Below are positions 17,842-26,871 of a stretch of DNA of 64,000 nt, piece after piece. This DNA is from Palsa-506 sp963786975 (GTDB lineage Bacteria > Actinomycetota > Actinomycetes > Streptosporangiales > Streptosporangiaceae): contig CAWBBE010000011.1 in NCBI GenBank assembly GCA_963786975.1, positions 868,001-932,000 on the forward strand, written 5' to 3'. The notes beneath the pieces are model-generated. The model searched no databases. It was not told the DNA's origin and worked only from the letters and a program-made list of their open reading frames with translations. Position 1 is the first letter of the stretch; each line of letters starts with the position of its first letter. A program made the translations under genes and the position numbers.

Positions 17842-18434
17842 CCGGCCCGGTGCCGGCCGTGAGCTCGGCTGCATACCTCATCCGCCGCGCCGACGAGGGC
17901 GACCTCGACGCGATCGCGCAGTTCGAGATCGAGATCGCGAAGGTGTCGTTCAGCGAGGCGGCGATCACCGATCCGGCGCTGCACCGCAAGCGGGTGTCCG
18001 GCAGCCTGGGCAAACCCGGCGAGATCATGCTGGTCGCGGTGGCCGTGCCGGAGCCCGCTGCCGTGCCGGAGCCCGCTGCCGTGCCGGAGCCTGCGACGGT
18101 GCCGGAGCCCGGTGCCGTGCCGGTCCCGGCGGGCCCGGCGGAGGTCCCGCTGGCGGGCTGGGCCTGGATGTCACCGCGGACCAACTCGCTGACCGGCGCC
18201 AGGTACGGCAACTTCAGGTCGCTTGCCGTCGCCGATATCCCGGACCGCAGCCAGGTGGGGGAGCTGCTGCTGGCCGCGGTGCTGCGGGCGGCAGCCGATG
18301 CGGGCCTTACCCAGCTGACCGGCAAGGTCCATGCCGGCAACCTGGGCATGCGCACGCTGTACCGGAAGTTCGGCTTCGAGGCGGCGCACCTGACGATGGA
18401 AAAGCGCCTGCCACCGGGCCGGGCGTCGTCATGA
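17838..18434 (+). CDS. GNAT-family N-acetyltransferase
   Basis: A 198-residue acetyltransferase-like protein. The N terminus YLIRRADEGDLDAIAQFEIEIAKVSF is typical of GNAT proteins. The core is ARYGNFRSLAVADIPDRSQVGELLLAAVLRAAADAGL, followed by KVHAGNLGMRTLYRKFGFEAAHLTMEK, a typical C-terminal GNAT motif. The acetyl-CoA motif is not the canonical Q/RxxGxG/A. A low-complexity insertion of VPEPAA-type repeats (residues about 70-98) interrupts the fold between strands. Both ends overlap their neighbours by ATGA. Context suggests it acylates a polyamine or modifies the product of the operon, but the substrate is unproven. Confidence 0.75.
   Translation: MTGPVPAVSSAAYLIRRADEGDLDAIAQFEIEIAKVSFSEAAITDPALHRKRVSGSLGKPGEIMLVAVAVPEPAAVPEPAAVPEPATVPEPGAVPVPAGPAEVPLAGWAWMSPRTNSLTGARYGNFRSLAVADIPDRSQVGELLLAAVLRAAADAGLTQLTGKVHAGNLGMRTLYRKFGFEAAHLTMEKRLPPGRASS
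18045..18128 (+). repeat. 18-bp coding tandem repeat in the GNAT gene
   Basis: Units beginning GTGCCGGAGCC start at 18045, 18063, 18081, 18099 and (diverged, partial) 18117. The 18-base length keeps the frame, encoding repeats of VPEPAA. It forms a Pro/Glu-rich loop in the middle of an acetyltransferase fold and looks like a slippage expansion. Confidence 0.85.
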
Positions 18435-19743
18435 CGCGGCCCGGGCAGCCAGCGAGCGGGCAGGCCACCGGGACCGCGGTCAAGTGCGTGGCCTGGGACA
18501 TCGACAACACCCTGCTGGCCGGAACGTTCATCGAGGCGGGCGGGCGGCAGCCGCTGGCCGACCCGCAGATGGCAGCGGTGCTCGCCGAGCTGGACGGCCG
18601 CGGCATCGTGCACGCCATCGCCAGCCGGAATCCGCCGGCCGCCGCCAGCTACGCCGCCCGGGCAACCGGCGGCAAGTTCGTCGCCGTCGAGTGCGGCTGG
18701 GACCGCAAGTCGGCCGCGGTCGGCCGCATCCTCGCCGAACTCGGCATCGGCGCCGACGCGCTTGCCTTCGTCGACGACGATCCGTACGAGCGCGCTGAGG
18801 TTTCCTTCACGCTGCCGGACGTGCTCGTGCTGTCGCCGGAGGACATGACCGAGGCGCTCGGCTGGCCGGAGTTCAGCCCGGCCGTCGTCACCGACGAGGG
18901 CCGCCGCCGCAGCGAGCTCTACCTGGACCGGAAGCGCCGCGAGGAAGCCGGGCGCGAATTCGGCGGGTCCAGGGATGATTTCCTGCGTTACTGCCGGACC
19001 GAGATCTCCATCGCCCCGGCCGGGCCGGCCGACGTGCCCAGGCTGCACGAGCTTTCGGTGCGCACCCACCAGTTCAACTCCGCCGGGCAGGGCAGCACCG
19101 AGGCCGAGTTCCGCGCCATGATCGGCTCGCCGGGCCTGCACGTCGTCACCGTCCGGTTGCGCGACCGGTTCGGCGATGACGGCATCGTCGGTGGCTGCGT
19201 CATCGAGCGCAGCGTGATCCGGCAGGACGCTGCCGGGCCGGCGAGATCGGGCCCGGCGAGACCGGGCAAGGCGCTGCCGGGCCCGGCGAGATCGGGCAAG
19301 GCGCCGCCAGGCCCGGCGCGGCCGGGCCCGGCGCGGCCGGGTACCTGGCCGAAGGTCAGTGGACTGTCCGGCTGCTGATGATGTCCTGCCGTGCGATGGG
19401 CCGCGGCGTCATCGATGCCCTGCTGGCCTGGCTGGTCCGCTCGGCGGCCGGCCAGGGCGCTGCCGCGGTCGAGGTGCCGGCCGTGCTGAACGCGAGGAAC
19501 GTGCCACTGCGACTGGCCCTGGCCGCGGCCGGCTTCCGGGCGCCGGCAGCGGCCGGCCCGGCGGCGGCCGCGGCGGAAACGGCGGCCGCGGCGGAAACAG
19601 CGGCGGGCATGCCGAACGCGGGCGGGGCGCGGGTCGTCTTCCGCCGGGCGCTGGCCGGGCCGCTGCCAGAACTGCCAGGCTGGCTCACCGGGCTGACCGC
19701 TCCCGGCGAGCCGGCCCGGCCCGGACCCGGAGGAACGCCCTGA
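18431..19743 (+). CDS. FkbH-like HAD-IIIC phosphatase/GNAT protein (one apparent frameshift)
   Basis: FkbH-like proteins load a glyceryl group from 1,3-bisphosphoglycerate onto an acyl carrier protein and remove the phosphate. The HAD nucleophile motif is WDIDNTLL (D23, D25); AFVDDDPYERAEV is a later HAD motif. The C-terminal GNAT-like half starts at ISIAPAGPADVPRLHELSVRTHQFN and continues to DRFGDDGIVGGCVIE. The expected continuation YLAEGQWTVRLLMMSCR, then MGRGVIDALLAWLVRSA and VLNARNVPLRLALAAAGF, is found in another frame after a GC-rich repetitive insert; the indel must lie in 19229-19341. The start overlaps the GNAT stop (ATGA). An ACP gene follows immediately, supporting an acyl-loading role. 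Confidence 0.8.
19229..19341 (+). repeat. GC-rich degenerate repeat inside the FkbH-like gene
   Basis: Repeated GGCCCGGCGAGATCGGGC-like and GCCCGGCGCGGCCGG-like blocks encode a GPARSGKA/GPARPG-type low-complexity segment. It is placed inside the GNAT-like half, where relatives have a short loop. The reading frame changes somewhere within it. It may be a true expansion that also made the region hard to sequence. Confidence 0.65.
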
Positions 19744-20024
19744 TCATCGATGAACTGCGCGGGATGCTGGCCGAGGTCACCCGCCGCCCTGAGCTGCGCT
19801 CGGCGCCGGCCAGCGCGCCGCTGTTCGGCGCGGGCATCGGGCTCGACTCGCTGGCCGGCACGCTGCTGCTGCGCGAGATCACCCGCCGCTATGGCGTCGA
19901 CGTCGCCGCCGAGGACATCAACCTCGATGCCCTGGCGTCGCTGGCCACGCTGGCGGACTTCATCCAGGCCCGTTCGCCGCAGCGCAGCCCGGGCGGCCCG
20001 GCGGAGCAGGACATCAGCCGCTGA
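19740..20024 (+). CDS. Acyl carrier protein
   Basis: A free-standing carrier protein domain of about 94 residues. The phosphopantetheine site is GIGLDSLAG with the modified Ser at about position 37. It is followed by TLLLREITRRYGVDVAAEDINLDALASLATLADFI, the helix II-IV pattern of ACPs that work with FkbH-like loaders. There is no ATG before helix I. A CTG at 19740 has GGAGG seven bases upstream and overlaps the previous stop as CTGA, the same geometry as the ATGA junctions upstream, so CTG is my preferred start. The first in-frame ATG (19764) would cut helix I. It probably holds the glyceryl or related acyl unit made by the FkbH-like protein. Confidence 0.8.
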   Translation: MIIDELRGMLAEVTRRPELRSAPASAPLFGAGIGLDSLAGTLLLREITRRYGVDVAAEDINLDALASLATLADFIQARSPQRSPGGPAEQDISR

Positions 20025-20026
20025 CC

Positions 20027-20324
20027 GTGAACCGCGCCGAGTTCGCCGCAGCCTGGCTCCGCAGCCTGGCTCCGGCGCCTGGCGCCGCAGCCTGGCGCCG
20101 GACTAGCGCCGGACCCGCCGGATCATGGCCAGCGTCTCGCGCCAGGACACCGGCCGCGGATTTGCGGATCAACCGGATGGCCGTGCTGGAGGATCGCCGT
20201 CCGCCCGGACGCACCGGCGCGGCGGCTGGCCGGCCTGATAGCGGCCTGCCAGCAAGAAGGAACCTGGCCAGGCTGCCGGGCCGGCGCCGAGGCCGCGGTC
20301 GACGGCGGGCGGGCCCAGATCTGA
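20027..20324 (+). CDS. Doubtful small gene after the ACP, possibly frameshifted
   Basis: A GTG at 20027 opens a frame reading VNRAEFAAAWLRSLAP, and a second frame at about 20190-20324 ends APARRLAGLIAACQQEGTW and AGAEAAVDGGRAQI. Both pieces look more protein-like than their alternatives, but they are in different frames and the middle (direct repeats of a GCAGCCTGG type around 20050-20100) is not convincing. It could be a fifth operon member with an indel, or a non-coding stretch. I recognise no family. Confidence 0.25.
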
Positions 20325-20403
20325 CCCGGCGCGCCCAGATCTGGCCCGCGGGGGCCGGGTAGTCTCATCATGGCGGGATTTCGCCCCGCAGCTGGAGGTG
20401 CCG

Positions 20404-21588
20404 ATGGGCGCGGTCTTCGCGATGGACGCTTGCCGGACGCCAGTAGGGAAGATCAAGGGAGCCCTGGCCGGGATACGGCCGGACCATCTGGCCGCCGAGG
20501 TGATCAGCGCGCTGGTCGCGCGCAGCCGGTGGCTCGACCCCGAGTCGATCGACGATGTCTACTGGGGCGCGGCCAACCAGGCCGGCGAGGACAACAGGAA
20601 CGTGGCGCGGATGGGCGTGCTGCTCGCCGGGCTGCCGGTGACCATCCCCGGCGCGACGGTCAACCGGCTGTGCGGCTCCGGGATGGAGGCCATCGCGGAC
20701 GCCGCCCGGGCCATCGCGGCCGGCGAGGCCGACATCTGCCTGGCGGGCGGCTCGGAGTCGATGACCCGGGCCCCGTTCGTGCTGCCCCGCGCCGAGGGCC
20801 CGTTCCCGCGGGACGCCGGGATAGCCGACACCCGGCTCGGCTGGCGGCTGGTGAGCGGTCGGATGCGCGAGCTCTACCCGCCGGTCAGCCTGGGCGAGAC
20901 CGCCGAGAACGTGGCCGCCCGGTACGGGGTCAGCAGGGCGCGGCAGGACGATTTCGCGCTGCTCAGCCACCGGCGGGCGAGCCGGGCGCAGGCCGCGGGG
21001 GTGCTGGCCGAGGAGATCATCCCGGTGCCGGCGCCGGGCGGCACGGTGACCGCGGATGAGGGCATCAGGCCGGACCTGACGCTGGCCGAGCTGGCCGCCC
21101 AGAAGCCGGTGTTCCGCCCGGGCGGGACGGTGACCGGCGGCAACTCCTCGCCGCTGAACGACGGTGCGGCGGCCATGCTGCTGATGTCAGAGCGCGCCGC
21201 CGACGCGGCGGGGGCGGAGCCGATCGCCAGGTACGCGGGCACGGCCGCGGCCGGGGTGCACCCGGACTACATGGGCATCGGACCGGTGCCGGCGATGACG
21301 AAGGCGCTGGCCCGGGCCGGGTGGCAGGCCGGCGACCTGGACCTGGCCGAGGTCAACGAGGCGTTCGCGGCGCAGGCCGTCGCGGTGATCAACGAGCTGA
21401 AGCTCGACCCTGAGCTGGTGAACGTGAACGGCGGAGCCATCGCCATCGGGCACCCGCTGGGCTGCTCGGGTGCCCGGATCACCGTCGCGCTGCTGCACGA
21501 ACTGCGGCGGCGGGGCGCCAGCCGGGCGGCGGCCACCATGTGCATCGGCGTCGGGCAGGGGATCGCCACCCTCTGGGCGGCGGTCTAG
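20404..21588 (+). CDS. Acetyl-CoA C-acyltransferase (thiolase)
   Basis: A degradative-type thiolase of 394 residues that cleaves or forms 3-oxoacyl-CoA. The acyl-accepting Cys is C90 in NRLCGSGMEAI; the catalytic His is H350 in GGAIAIGHPLGCSG; the second Cys is C380 in MCIGVGQG. The pattern resembles 3-oxoadipyl-CoA/acetyl-CoA thiolases (PcaF/PaaJ type), but no aromatic-degradation genes are nearby, so the substrate is unclear. ATG at 20404 is preceded by GGAGG five bases upstream; an in-frame GTG at 20398 overlaps that site and is less likely. It converges on the antiporter gene, and both stops share one CTAG. Confidence 0.9.
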   Translation: MGAVFAMDACRTPVGKIKGALAGIRPDHLAAEVISALVARSRWLDPESIDDVYWGAANQAGEDNRNVARMGVLLAGLPVTIPGATVNRLCGSGMEAIADAARAIAAGEADICLAGGSESMTRAPFVLPRAEGPFPRDAGIADTRLGWRLVSGRMRELYPPVSLGETAENVAARYGVSRARQDDFALLSHRRASRAQAAGVLAEEIIPVPAPGGTVTADEGIRPDLTLAELAAQKPVFRPGGTVTGGNSSPLNDGAAAMLLMSERAADAAGAEPIARYAGTAAAGVHPDYMGIGPVPAMTKALARAGWQAGDLDLAEVNEAFAAQAVAVINELKLDPELVNVNGGAIAIGHPLGCSGARITVALLHELRRRGASRAAATMCIGVGQGIATLWAAV

Positions 21589-22784
21589 GCACCGGGCGGG
21601 CTGCCCGGCCGGCCGCCGCCGGGCAGCCCCGGCTGAGCCGCCGGGATTTCCTGCTCCGCCCGGCCCCGCCGGGCCACGGCGGCCGCGACCGACGGGTAAA
21701 CCAGCACCGACAGCACTCCCGCGCCGACGATCGCGGCCGCGTTCGCCGGGATCATCACGCCGTCGCTCAGGCCGATCTCGGCGAGCGCGATCAGCAGCGG
21801 CATCGTGGTGGCGGTGATGAAGGTCATCTCGACCTGCTGCCGGCGCGGCAGCGCATGGCGGTACACGACGAGCGCGGGCAGGCCGCGGACCACCAGCAGC
21901 AGGCCGAAGAAGATCAGCAGCCGGAGCGGGTCGGCGACGATCGCGGCCACGCCCAGCCCCATCCCGGAGCTCACGAAGAACAGCGGGATGAAGAACCCGT
22001 ATCCCACCGCCTCCAGCTTGTCCTCCAGGGAATCCACGTCCATCTGCATCCGGCGGGTCCAGGCGCGCAGCACCATGCCGGCCAGCATCGCGCCGAGTAC
22101 CACGTCAAGGCCGAACCGCTCGGCGATGACCAGCAGCAGGACGAGCAGCACGACGGACCACCGCAGCGTCGTCTGCGCGGTCGCGCGATGGCCCTGCCGG
22201 ACGATCTCCTGCAGCTGCTTCTGCCCGACCACTCGGGGCACCACGGTCAGCACCAGCGCGAGCAGGCCCACCACGGCAAGCGACGCGATCGCGGCGAACT
22301 GATTGCGCTTGGTCAGGAACAGCGATATCGCGATGATCGGGAAGAGCTCTCCGACGGCGCCGGCCGCGAGCACGTAGCTGCCGAACCGCCCGGACAGCAT
22401 GTCGTTGTCCCGCAGGATCGGCAGCAGCGTGCCGAGCGCGGTCGTGGTCAGCGCCAGCGAGATCGGCACGAAGTCGCGGACGAAACCGGCCCGGGTGAGA
22501 CCGCCGACCGTCACCAGGGCCAGCGCCGCGGTGATGAGCCAGGCGATGATCGCCATCCTGCCCGGGCGTTCCCGCAGCAGGCTGGGATCCAGCTCGTAGC
22601 CGGCCAGCAGGAACAGGAATCCGAGCCCCACGTTGGCGAGCAGCGTGATGCTCCGCGGATGAGCAATGGCCAGCACCTGCGGCCCGATCAGGATGCCGGC
22701 GAAGATCAGCACCACCACCTGCGGTATCCGCGGCCCGGGCAGCGCGGACACGATCAGCGGCGCGATCGCGGCAACGAGCGTCAC
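21585..22784 (-). CDS. CPA2-family cation:proton antiporter
   Basis: A 399-residue integral membrane protein with about 11-12 hydrophobic segments. IPQVVVLIFAGILIGPQ, GLGFLFLLAGYELDPSLL and TTTALGTLLPILRD are typical of Na+(K+)/H+ exchanger domains of the KefB/NapA group. No C-terminal RCK/TrkA domain is attached. The annotated GTG start lacks a ribosome site. An ATG at 22821 in another frame gives MIAGQGLETLLA, which joins naturally to VTLVAAIAPLIVSAL if one base is dropped near 22785, so the true N terminus may be about 12 residues longer. Ion specificity is not predictable. Confidence 0.85.
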   Translation of the reverse strand: MTLVAAIAPLIVSALPGPRIPQVVVLIFAGILIGPQVLAIAHPRSITLLANVGLGFLFLLAGYELDPSLLRERPGRMAIIAWLITAALALVTVGGLTRAGFVRDFVPISLALTTTALGTLLPILRDNDMLSGRFGSYVLAAGAVGELFPIIAISLFLTKRNQFAAIASLAVVGLLALVLTVVPRVVGQKQLQEIVRQGHRATAQTTLRWSVVLLVLLLVIAERFGLDVVLGAMLAGMVLRAWTRRMQMDVDSLEDKLEAVGYGFFIPLFFVSSGMGLGVAAIVADPLRLLIFFGLLLVVRGLPALVVYRHALPRRQQVEMTFITATTMPLLIALAEIGLSDGVMIPANAAAIVGAGVLSVLVYPSVAAAVARRGRAEQEIPAAQPGLPGGGRPGSPPGA

Positions 22785-23110
22785 CCGCCAGCAGCGTCTC
22801 CAAGCCCTGGCCCGCGATCATCGCGGACCCCTAGCCCCAAGCCCACGGCGTCAGCGCGGAGCACGGACTCCGGGACGCCAAGGCCGGCCGGCTGCGCGAG
22901 CGGCGCCAGCCGGCGCACCCGCAGGCCGCCGCGCCAGCGGGCGGGCCCGCCCAGCGTGCCCGCCCCGGCGGTCAGCACCGCGAGCGTGACGCCGCCGGCC
23001 AGCAACGCCGACGGCAGCACCCAGAACCGGTCATTCAGCCACTCCCGCGCCCAGGACAGCCGGTAGCCAGCCGAACTGCCAGCCGGCCGCGCCGACGCCG
23101 GCGGCGTCAT
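22781..23110 (-). pseudogene. Fragment resembling the N terminus of a DUF2254-like membrane protein
   Basis: The translated start reads SWAREWLNDRFWVLPSALL, then AGGVTLAVLTAGAGTL: an amphipathic segment followed by one membrane helix, as seen at the N terminus of DUF2254 proteins. The rest is Gly/Arg-rich and shows no further family features, and it runs into the antiporter N terminus. The bulk of a DUF2254 protein is missing, so this is at best a remnant. Confidence 0.35.
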
Positions 23111-23314
23111 CGGAGCCAGCTTCCCGTCGCCAAGGTACCCCCCGTGCCCGTCCGCCCGGCCCCGCGGCCCGCCCAGGGAAGATTCCCGCCCGGCCGCCGC
23201 GCGACACCCGCTTACCGGGCCCGGTAGCCGGCCCGGGCGGGTTCCCGATCGTGGCGGCCGGGCCGGGCCGTAGCCCTGGCCCGGCCGCCACGATCGCGGG
23301 AACCGGCCCGCCGG
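23111..23314. other. Intergenic GC-rich region
   Basis: No gene is seen. A large imperfect inverted repeat is centred near 23260: CCCGGGCGGGTTCCCGATCG-type sequence on the left and CGATCGCGGGAACCGG on the right. It lies just past the 3' end of the leftward secreted-protein gene and could act as its transcription terminator, although it has no T-tract. Confidence 0.35.
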
Positions 23315-24409
23315 TCAGCCGTAGACGTGGAAGAAGATGCTGCCGCTGGCTGACGGGCTGGTGGTGGCGAGCAGTCCGCCCAGCAGGGCCGGCCCCACGG
23401 CGGTCCTGGCCCGCGGCACCCGGCGCGGCGCCGTCCACCCGGCGGCCGTGCCGAGCTGGTACCTGACCTGCACGGAGTGCGGCGCCTTATAGGTCACCAG
23501 CAGCGGGCCGCGGCCGTGCGCGCCGAGCGACGAGGCGGCCGGCGCCGCGCCGGTCAGCGCGCCCGGCAGCGCGGCCGGCCCGGTCCAGCTCAGCCCGCGC
23601 GCCGTGGTCAGCGGATCCGGCGTGGTAGCGAACCGGACCCGGTCGGTGCGCCGGCCGCGCCACAGCACGTACAAAGTGCCGTGCGCCGTGCCGCGCTGCA
23701 CCTCGGCGATCCCCGGGGCGGACCGGGTGACCGCGCCAGGTATCCGGTGCGAGGCCGACCAGCGGAACCCGCGGGCCGGCCGGGGTGGCCGATCGCGTAG
23801 CGGACATGCTGCCGCGGCCCCTTCCAGGCGACGACGGCCACGTACCGGTCGTACGGGAAGAAGATCACCGGCGCGGTGCCGGTGGTGTTCCGCACCGGCC
23901 CGGGCAGCGCGCGCGGCACGGTCCAGGACACGGTGCCGTCACGCCTGGTCTCGCCCTGGGCATACCAGAATCCGCCGGTTGCCGCGGCCCTTCCAGACGG
24001 CGACCTCGGCGGGCCTGCCGTTCGGGTCCGTGTACGCCGCGACCGACGGCGCCCGGCTGGTCCTGGCCAGCGGCACGGAGTGCCTGGCCGACCAGCCGCC
24101 AGCGGCCAGCGGCGAGCGCCTGGTCTGGTAGAACACCCGGCCGGAGACCCGGCCCCGCCAGGCGGCCAGCAGCCCGCGGGCGGCCGAGCCGGGGAAGGAG
24201 ATCGTGGCCAGCGCGGGCCCGGCGTTGGTGAACGCACGCGGCAGCGGGCCCTTCGGGGCGGACCAGGGGCTGGCCGGGCCGGGCGGGCCGGCTACCGCCA
24301 GCGCGGGCGCGGCGGCGCCGGCCAGCATGGCCGCGGCGCTGACCGCGCACGCCGCGCCGGTGGCGGCCGCCGCCGAGCGCAGCCTGGGCATGGGACGTCT
24401 GAGCATCAT
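23315..24409 (-). CDS. Exported repeat protein, probable beta-propeller (two apparent frameshifts)
   Basis: The ATG pair at 24409/24406 follows GCGAGG and starts a signal peptide (MMLRRPMPRLRSAAAATG, hydrophobic core, AAPALA). The mature protein is built of repeated units such as WSAPKGPLPRAF, TVSWTVPRALPGP and LSWTGPAALPGALTG, each followed by strands like AEVAVWKG, VAVVAWKGPRQHVRYAIG and LYVLWRGRRTDRVRFAT. The spacing is that of a propeller with about five or six blades. The frame changes near 23970-23985 and again near 23780-23790, and the two changes cancel. Function is unknown; a surface or secreted binding protein is the best guess. Confidence 0.6.
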
Positions 24410-24614
24410 GACACCTCGCGTTCTGCATCGGGAGCCTGCCACCATGGCGGGCAGGCACCGCAGACGCTAGGGGCCGGTCCCTGGCACGCCGCCGGTAGCA
24501 ACCCCTGACTTCGCTGGGTTTTCGCTGTGCACCCGCTCAGCATTCGCTCCGGGCCGGGCATGCGGCCGGGCCCGGCATGCCGCCGGGCCTGGCATGCCGC
24601 CCGGCCGGGCCGGG

Positions 24615-26082
24615 TCAGGCGCCGGCCACCGCGACCACGCCGGACATCGTGCCGATTATCGCGAGCGAGCCGGACAGCGACGGCGAGGCGAAATGCGGCA
24701 GCGCCGAGCCGAGGCCGATGCGCTGCCGGATCGCCCCGCTGGCCGGGGCGAGCTCGTACAGCGTCCCGGCGCCGGTGTCGGCGACCCAGACCGCCCCGCC
24801 GCCGGCCACCGGCGAACCCGCCGCCGAGCCCGGGCCCCGCCACCGCACGCTGAGCCGGTCGCCGGTCACGGCAACCGCCGCCATCCCGCCGCCTTCGCAG
24901 GGTACGTAGGCCACCGCGCCCGCTACCGCCGCGCCGCCGAACGCCGGGCAGATCCGGCCCTGGGCCAGCTGCCCGCCGATGCCGCCCAGCCGGGCGGCGC
25001 GCAGCAGGTAGCCGGTGCCGCGCTTGCCGACCGCGAGCAGCCGGCCGCCCGGCAGCAGCGCCGGGGACATCGAGCTCAGGTCAAGATCGGCCGCGTTGTC
25101 GGCGGCCCAGCTGGCCGGCGCGAAGATGCCGGTCCGGTGCAGCGCCGGGGAAAGCGCGGTAACCGAGTCGCTGCCGTCGAAGGGCGGCCTGGTCGCCGCG
25201 CCGTTGCCGACGCTGACGTAGATCGTGCCGCGCCGGCCGATGACCGGGCCGCCCGGATCCCAGATGCCGCCCTCCCGGCTGGTCGGCACCCGGTAGCTGA
25301 GGATGGGCCCGCGGCCGGCCGCCGGCACGGCCACTACCGAGCCGATGTATGGGCCGCAGTCGCCGAAGTGGCCGCCGAACGCGACGTAGACCCGCCCTGC
25401 CTCCAGCGCCAGCGCGGCGCGCTGCTGGTCAAACGGCGGATGGCCGTCCGGCGCCGGGATCGTCCTTGACACCGCGACCTTCCCGGTGCGCAGCCGCAGG
25501 CCGGCCAGGGCGGCGCCGGAGCCGGCCGTATCGGCGACCACGTAGACGAGGCCGTCGGCCTGGTCGTAGACCGGCGTGCCGGTGATGCCGAGCGGGCTGA
25601 TGTTGCCGCACGGCTGGCCGGACAGCGGGACCGGGGTGCCCAGCCGGGTCCGCCACAGTACCCGCCCGGTGGCCCGCTGCAGCGCGTAGACCGTGTCGTT
25701 CTCGGTGGCCGCGATCACGGTGCCGCCGATGATCAGCGGCTGTCCGTAGACGGCGCCGTCCAGCCGCCGGGACCAGGCCACCGAAAGCGGGCCGGCCGGC
25801 GGCAGGCCGCGGGCGGCGCCGGTCCGCGCGGCGTTGCCGTGATACTCCGGCCAGTCCGCGGGCGCCCCCGGCGCGGTCCCGGGCCGGCCGTGCCGGAGCG
25901 GCCGCCCCCGGCCGGGCCGGCCCGGCCGTCCGGGAGCCGGCCGCCGGGCTGGCCGGGCCGTGCCCGGCGGGCGCGGCCGGGCGGCCGCAGGCCGTCAGCC
26001 CGCCAGCCAGCGCCAGCACGGCCGCGAGCCGGGCCAGGGCGCCCGCCGATGTCCGCGCCGCCCGGCTGGTCCGCATCCGCAT
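24615..26082 (-). CDS. Lipoprotein with PQQ-like beta-propeller repeats (one apparent frameshift)
   Basis: The N terminus (ATG 26082 or 26076, GTG 26097) reads into a lipoprotein signal with lipobox LTAC, followed by a long Ala/Pro/Gly linker. The rest, in a different frame after about 25870-25930, begins ADWPEYHGNAARTG and continues with PQQ-type propeller repeats: YGQPLIIGGTVIAATENDTVYALQ, ATGRVLWRTRLG and GTIYVSVGNGA. PQQ-ligand residues are not evident, so it is more likely a structural propeller than a quinoprotein dehydrogenase. Probably anchored on the outer face of the membrane. It is adjacent to another exported propeller-like gene, with a 205-base gap. Confidence 0.7.
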
Positions 26083-26234
26083 GCGGCCAGTCTGCACCGG
26101 TAGGGTCGGCGGTGCACCAGGCGCGATTAAGGGGGCCGTGACCGTGCAGCCAGCCGGGCCAGGACAGCCTGCCAGGCCGGAGCAGCCGGGCCGCCCCGGA
26201 ACCGGCCGCCGGCCCGGATCCGCAGGCGCGGATA

Positions 26235-26813
26235 ATGACCATCCCGAACGCGATCAGCGTGGCCAGGCTGGCCGGGGTGCCGGTCTTCCTGTGGCTGGCG
26301 CTCGGGCCGAGGACTCCGGCTGCCGACTACTGGGCGGTCATCCTGCTGGTCGCGGCGGGCGCGTCGGACTGGCTGGACGGCAAGATCGCCCGGGCGCTGA
26401 ACCAGCAGAGCAGGCTCGGCCAGGTGCTCGACCCGGCCGCCGACCGGCTGTACATCCTGGCCACCCTCATCGCGCTGGTCATCCGGGCCATTATCCCGTG
26501 GTGGCTGTTCGGGCTGCTGGTCGCCCGCGAGCTCGTGCTCGGGGTGGCGCTGGCCAGGCTGCGGTCGCGCGGCTACCGGCCGCTGCAGGTGAGCTTCGTC
26601 GGCAAGGCCGCGACGCTGTGCCTGTTCTACGCGTTCCCGCTGCTGCTGCTCGGCGCACATACCGGGACGTTCGGTAACTTGGCCCGGATCTTCGGTTGGG
26701 CGATGGCGATCTGGGGCACTGCACTGTACTGGTGCGCCGCCGGGCTTTACCTGGTGCAGGCCAGGGGCCTGCTGTTGGCCGCCGGGGCCGCAAAACGGGG
26801 CAGCCCGCCATAG
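26235..26813 (+). CDS. CDP-alcohol phosphatidyltransferase family protein
   Basis: A 192-residue membrane enzyme of phospholipid head-group synthesis. The family motif D-x2-D-G-x2-A-R-x8-G-x3-D-x3-D is complete: SDWLDGKIAR, then GQVLDPAADR. MTIPNAISVARL at the N terminus is typical of PgsA and cardiolipin-synthase-type members. Four to five membrane segments follow. The exact acceptor (glycerol phosphate, phosphatidylglycerol or inositol phosphate) cannot be told from the sequence. Only 58 bases separate it from the sugar-nucleotide gene downstream, so they may share a transcript. Confidence 0.85.
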   Translation: MTIPNAISVARLAGVPVFLWLALGPRTPAADYWAVILLVAAGASDWLDGKIARALNQQSRLGQVLDPAADRLYILATLIALVIRAIIPWWLFGLLVARELVLGVALARLRSRGYRPLQVSFVGKAATLCLFYAFPLLLLGAHTGTFGNLARIFGWAMAIWGTALYWCAAGLYLVQARGLLLAAGAAKRGSPP

Positions 26814-26871
26814 GGTGTGGTAAGCGGCGTAAATGCAGCTGTAAACGTGCCGAAAGGAGCTCTGCCACCTT

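Noticed and set aside
21540..23066. A 508-codon forward frame rich in His, Gln and Arg
   Set aside because: It is the antisense of the antiporter, whose membrane segments reverse to this composition. No domains are visible.
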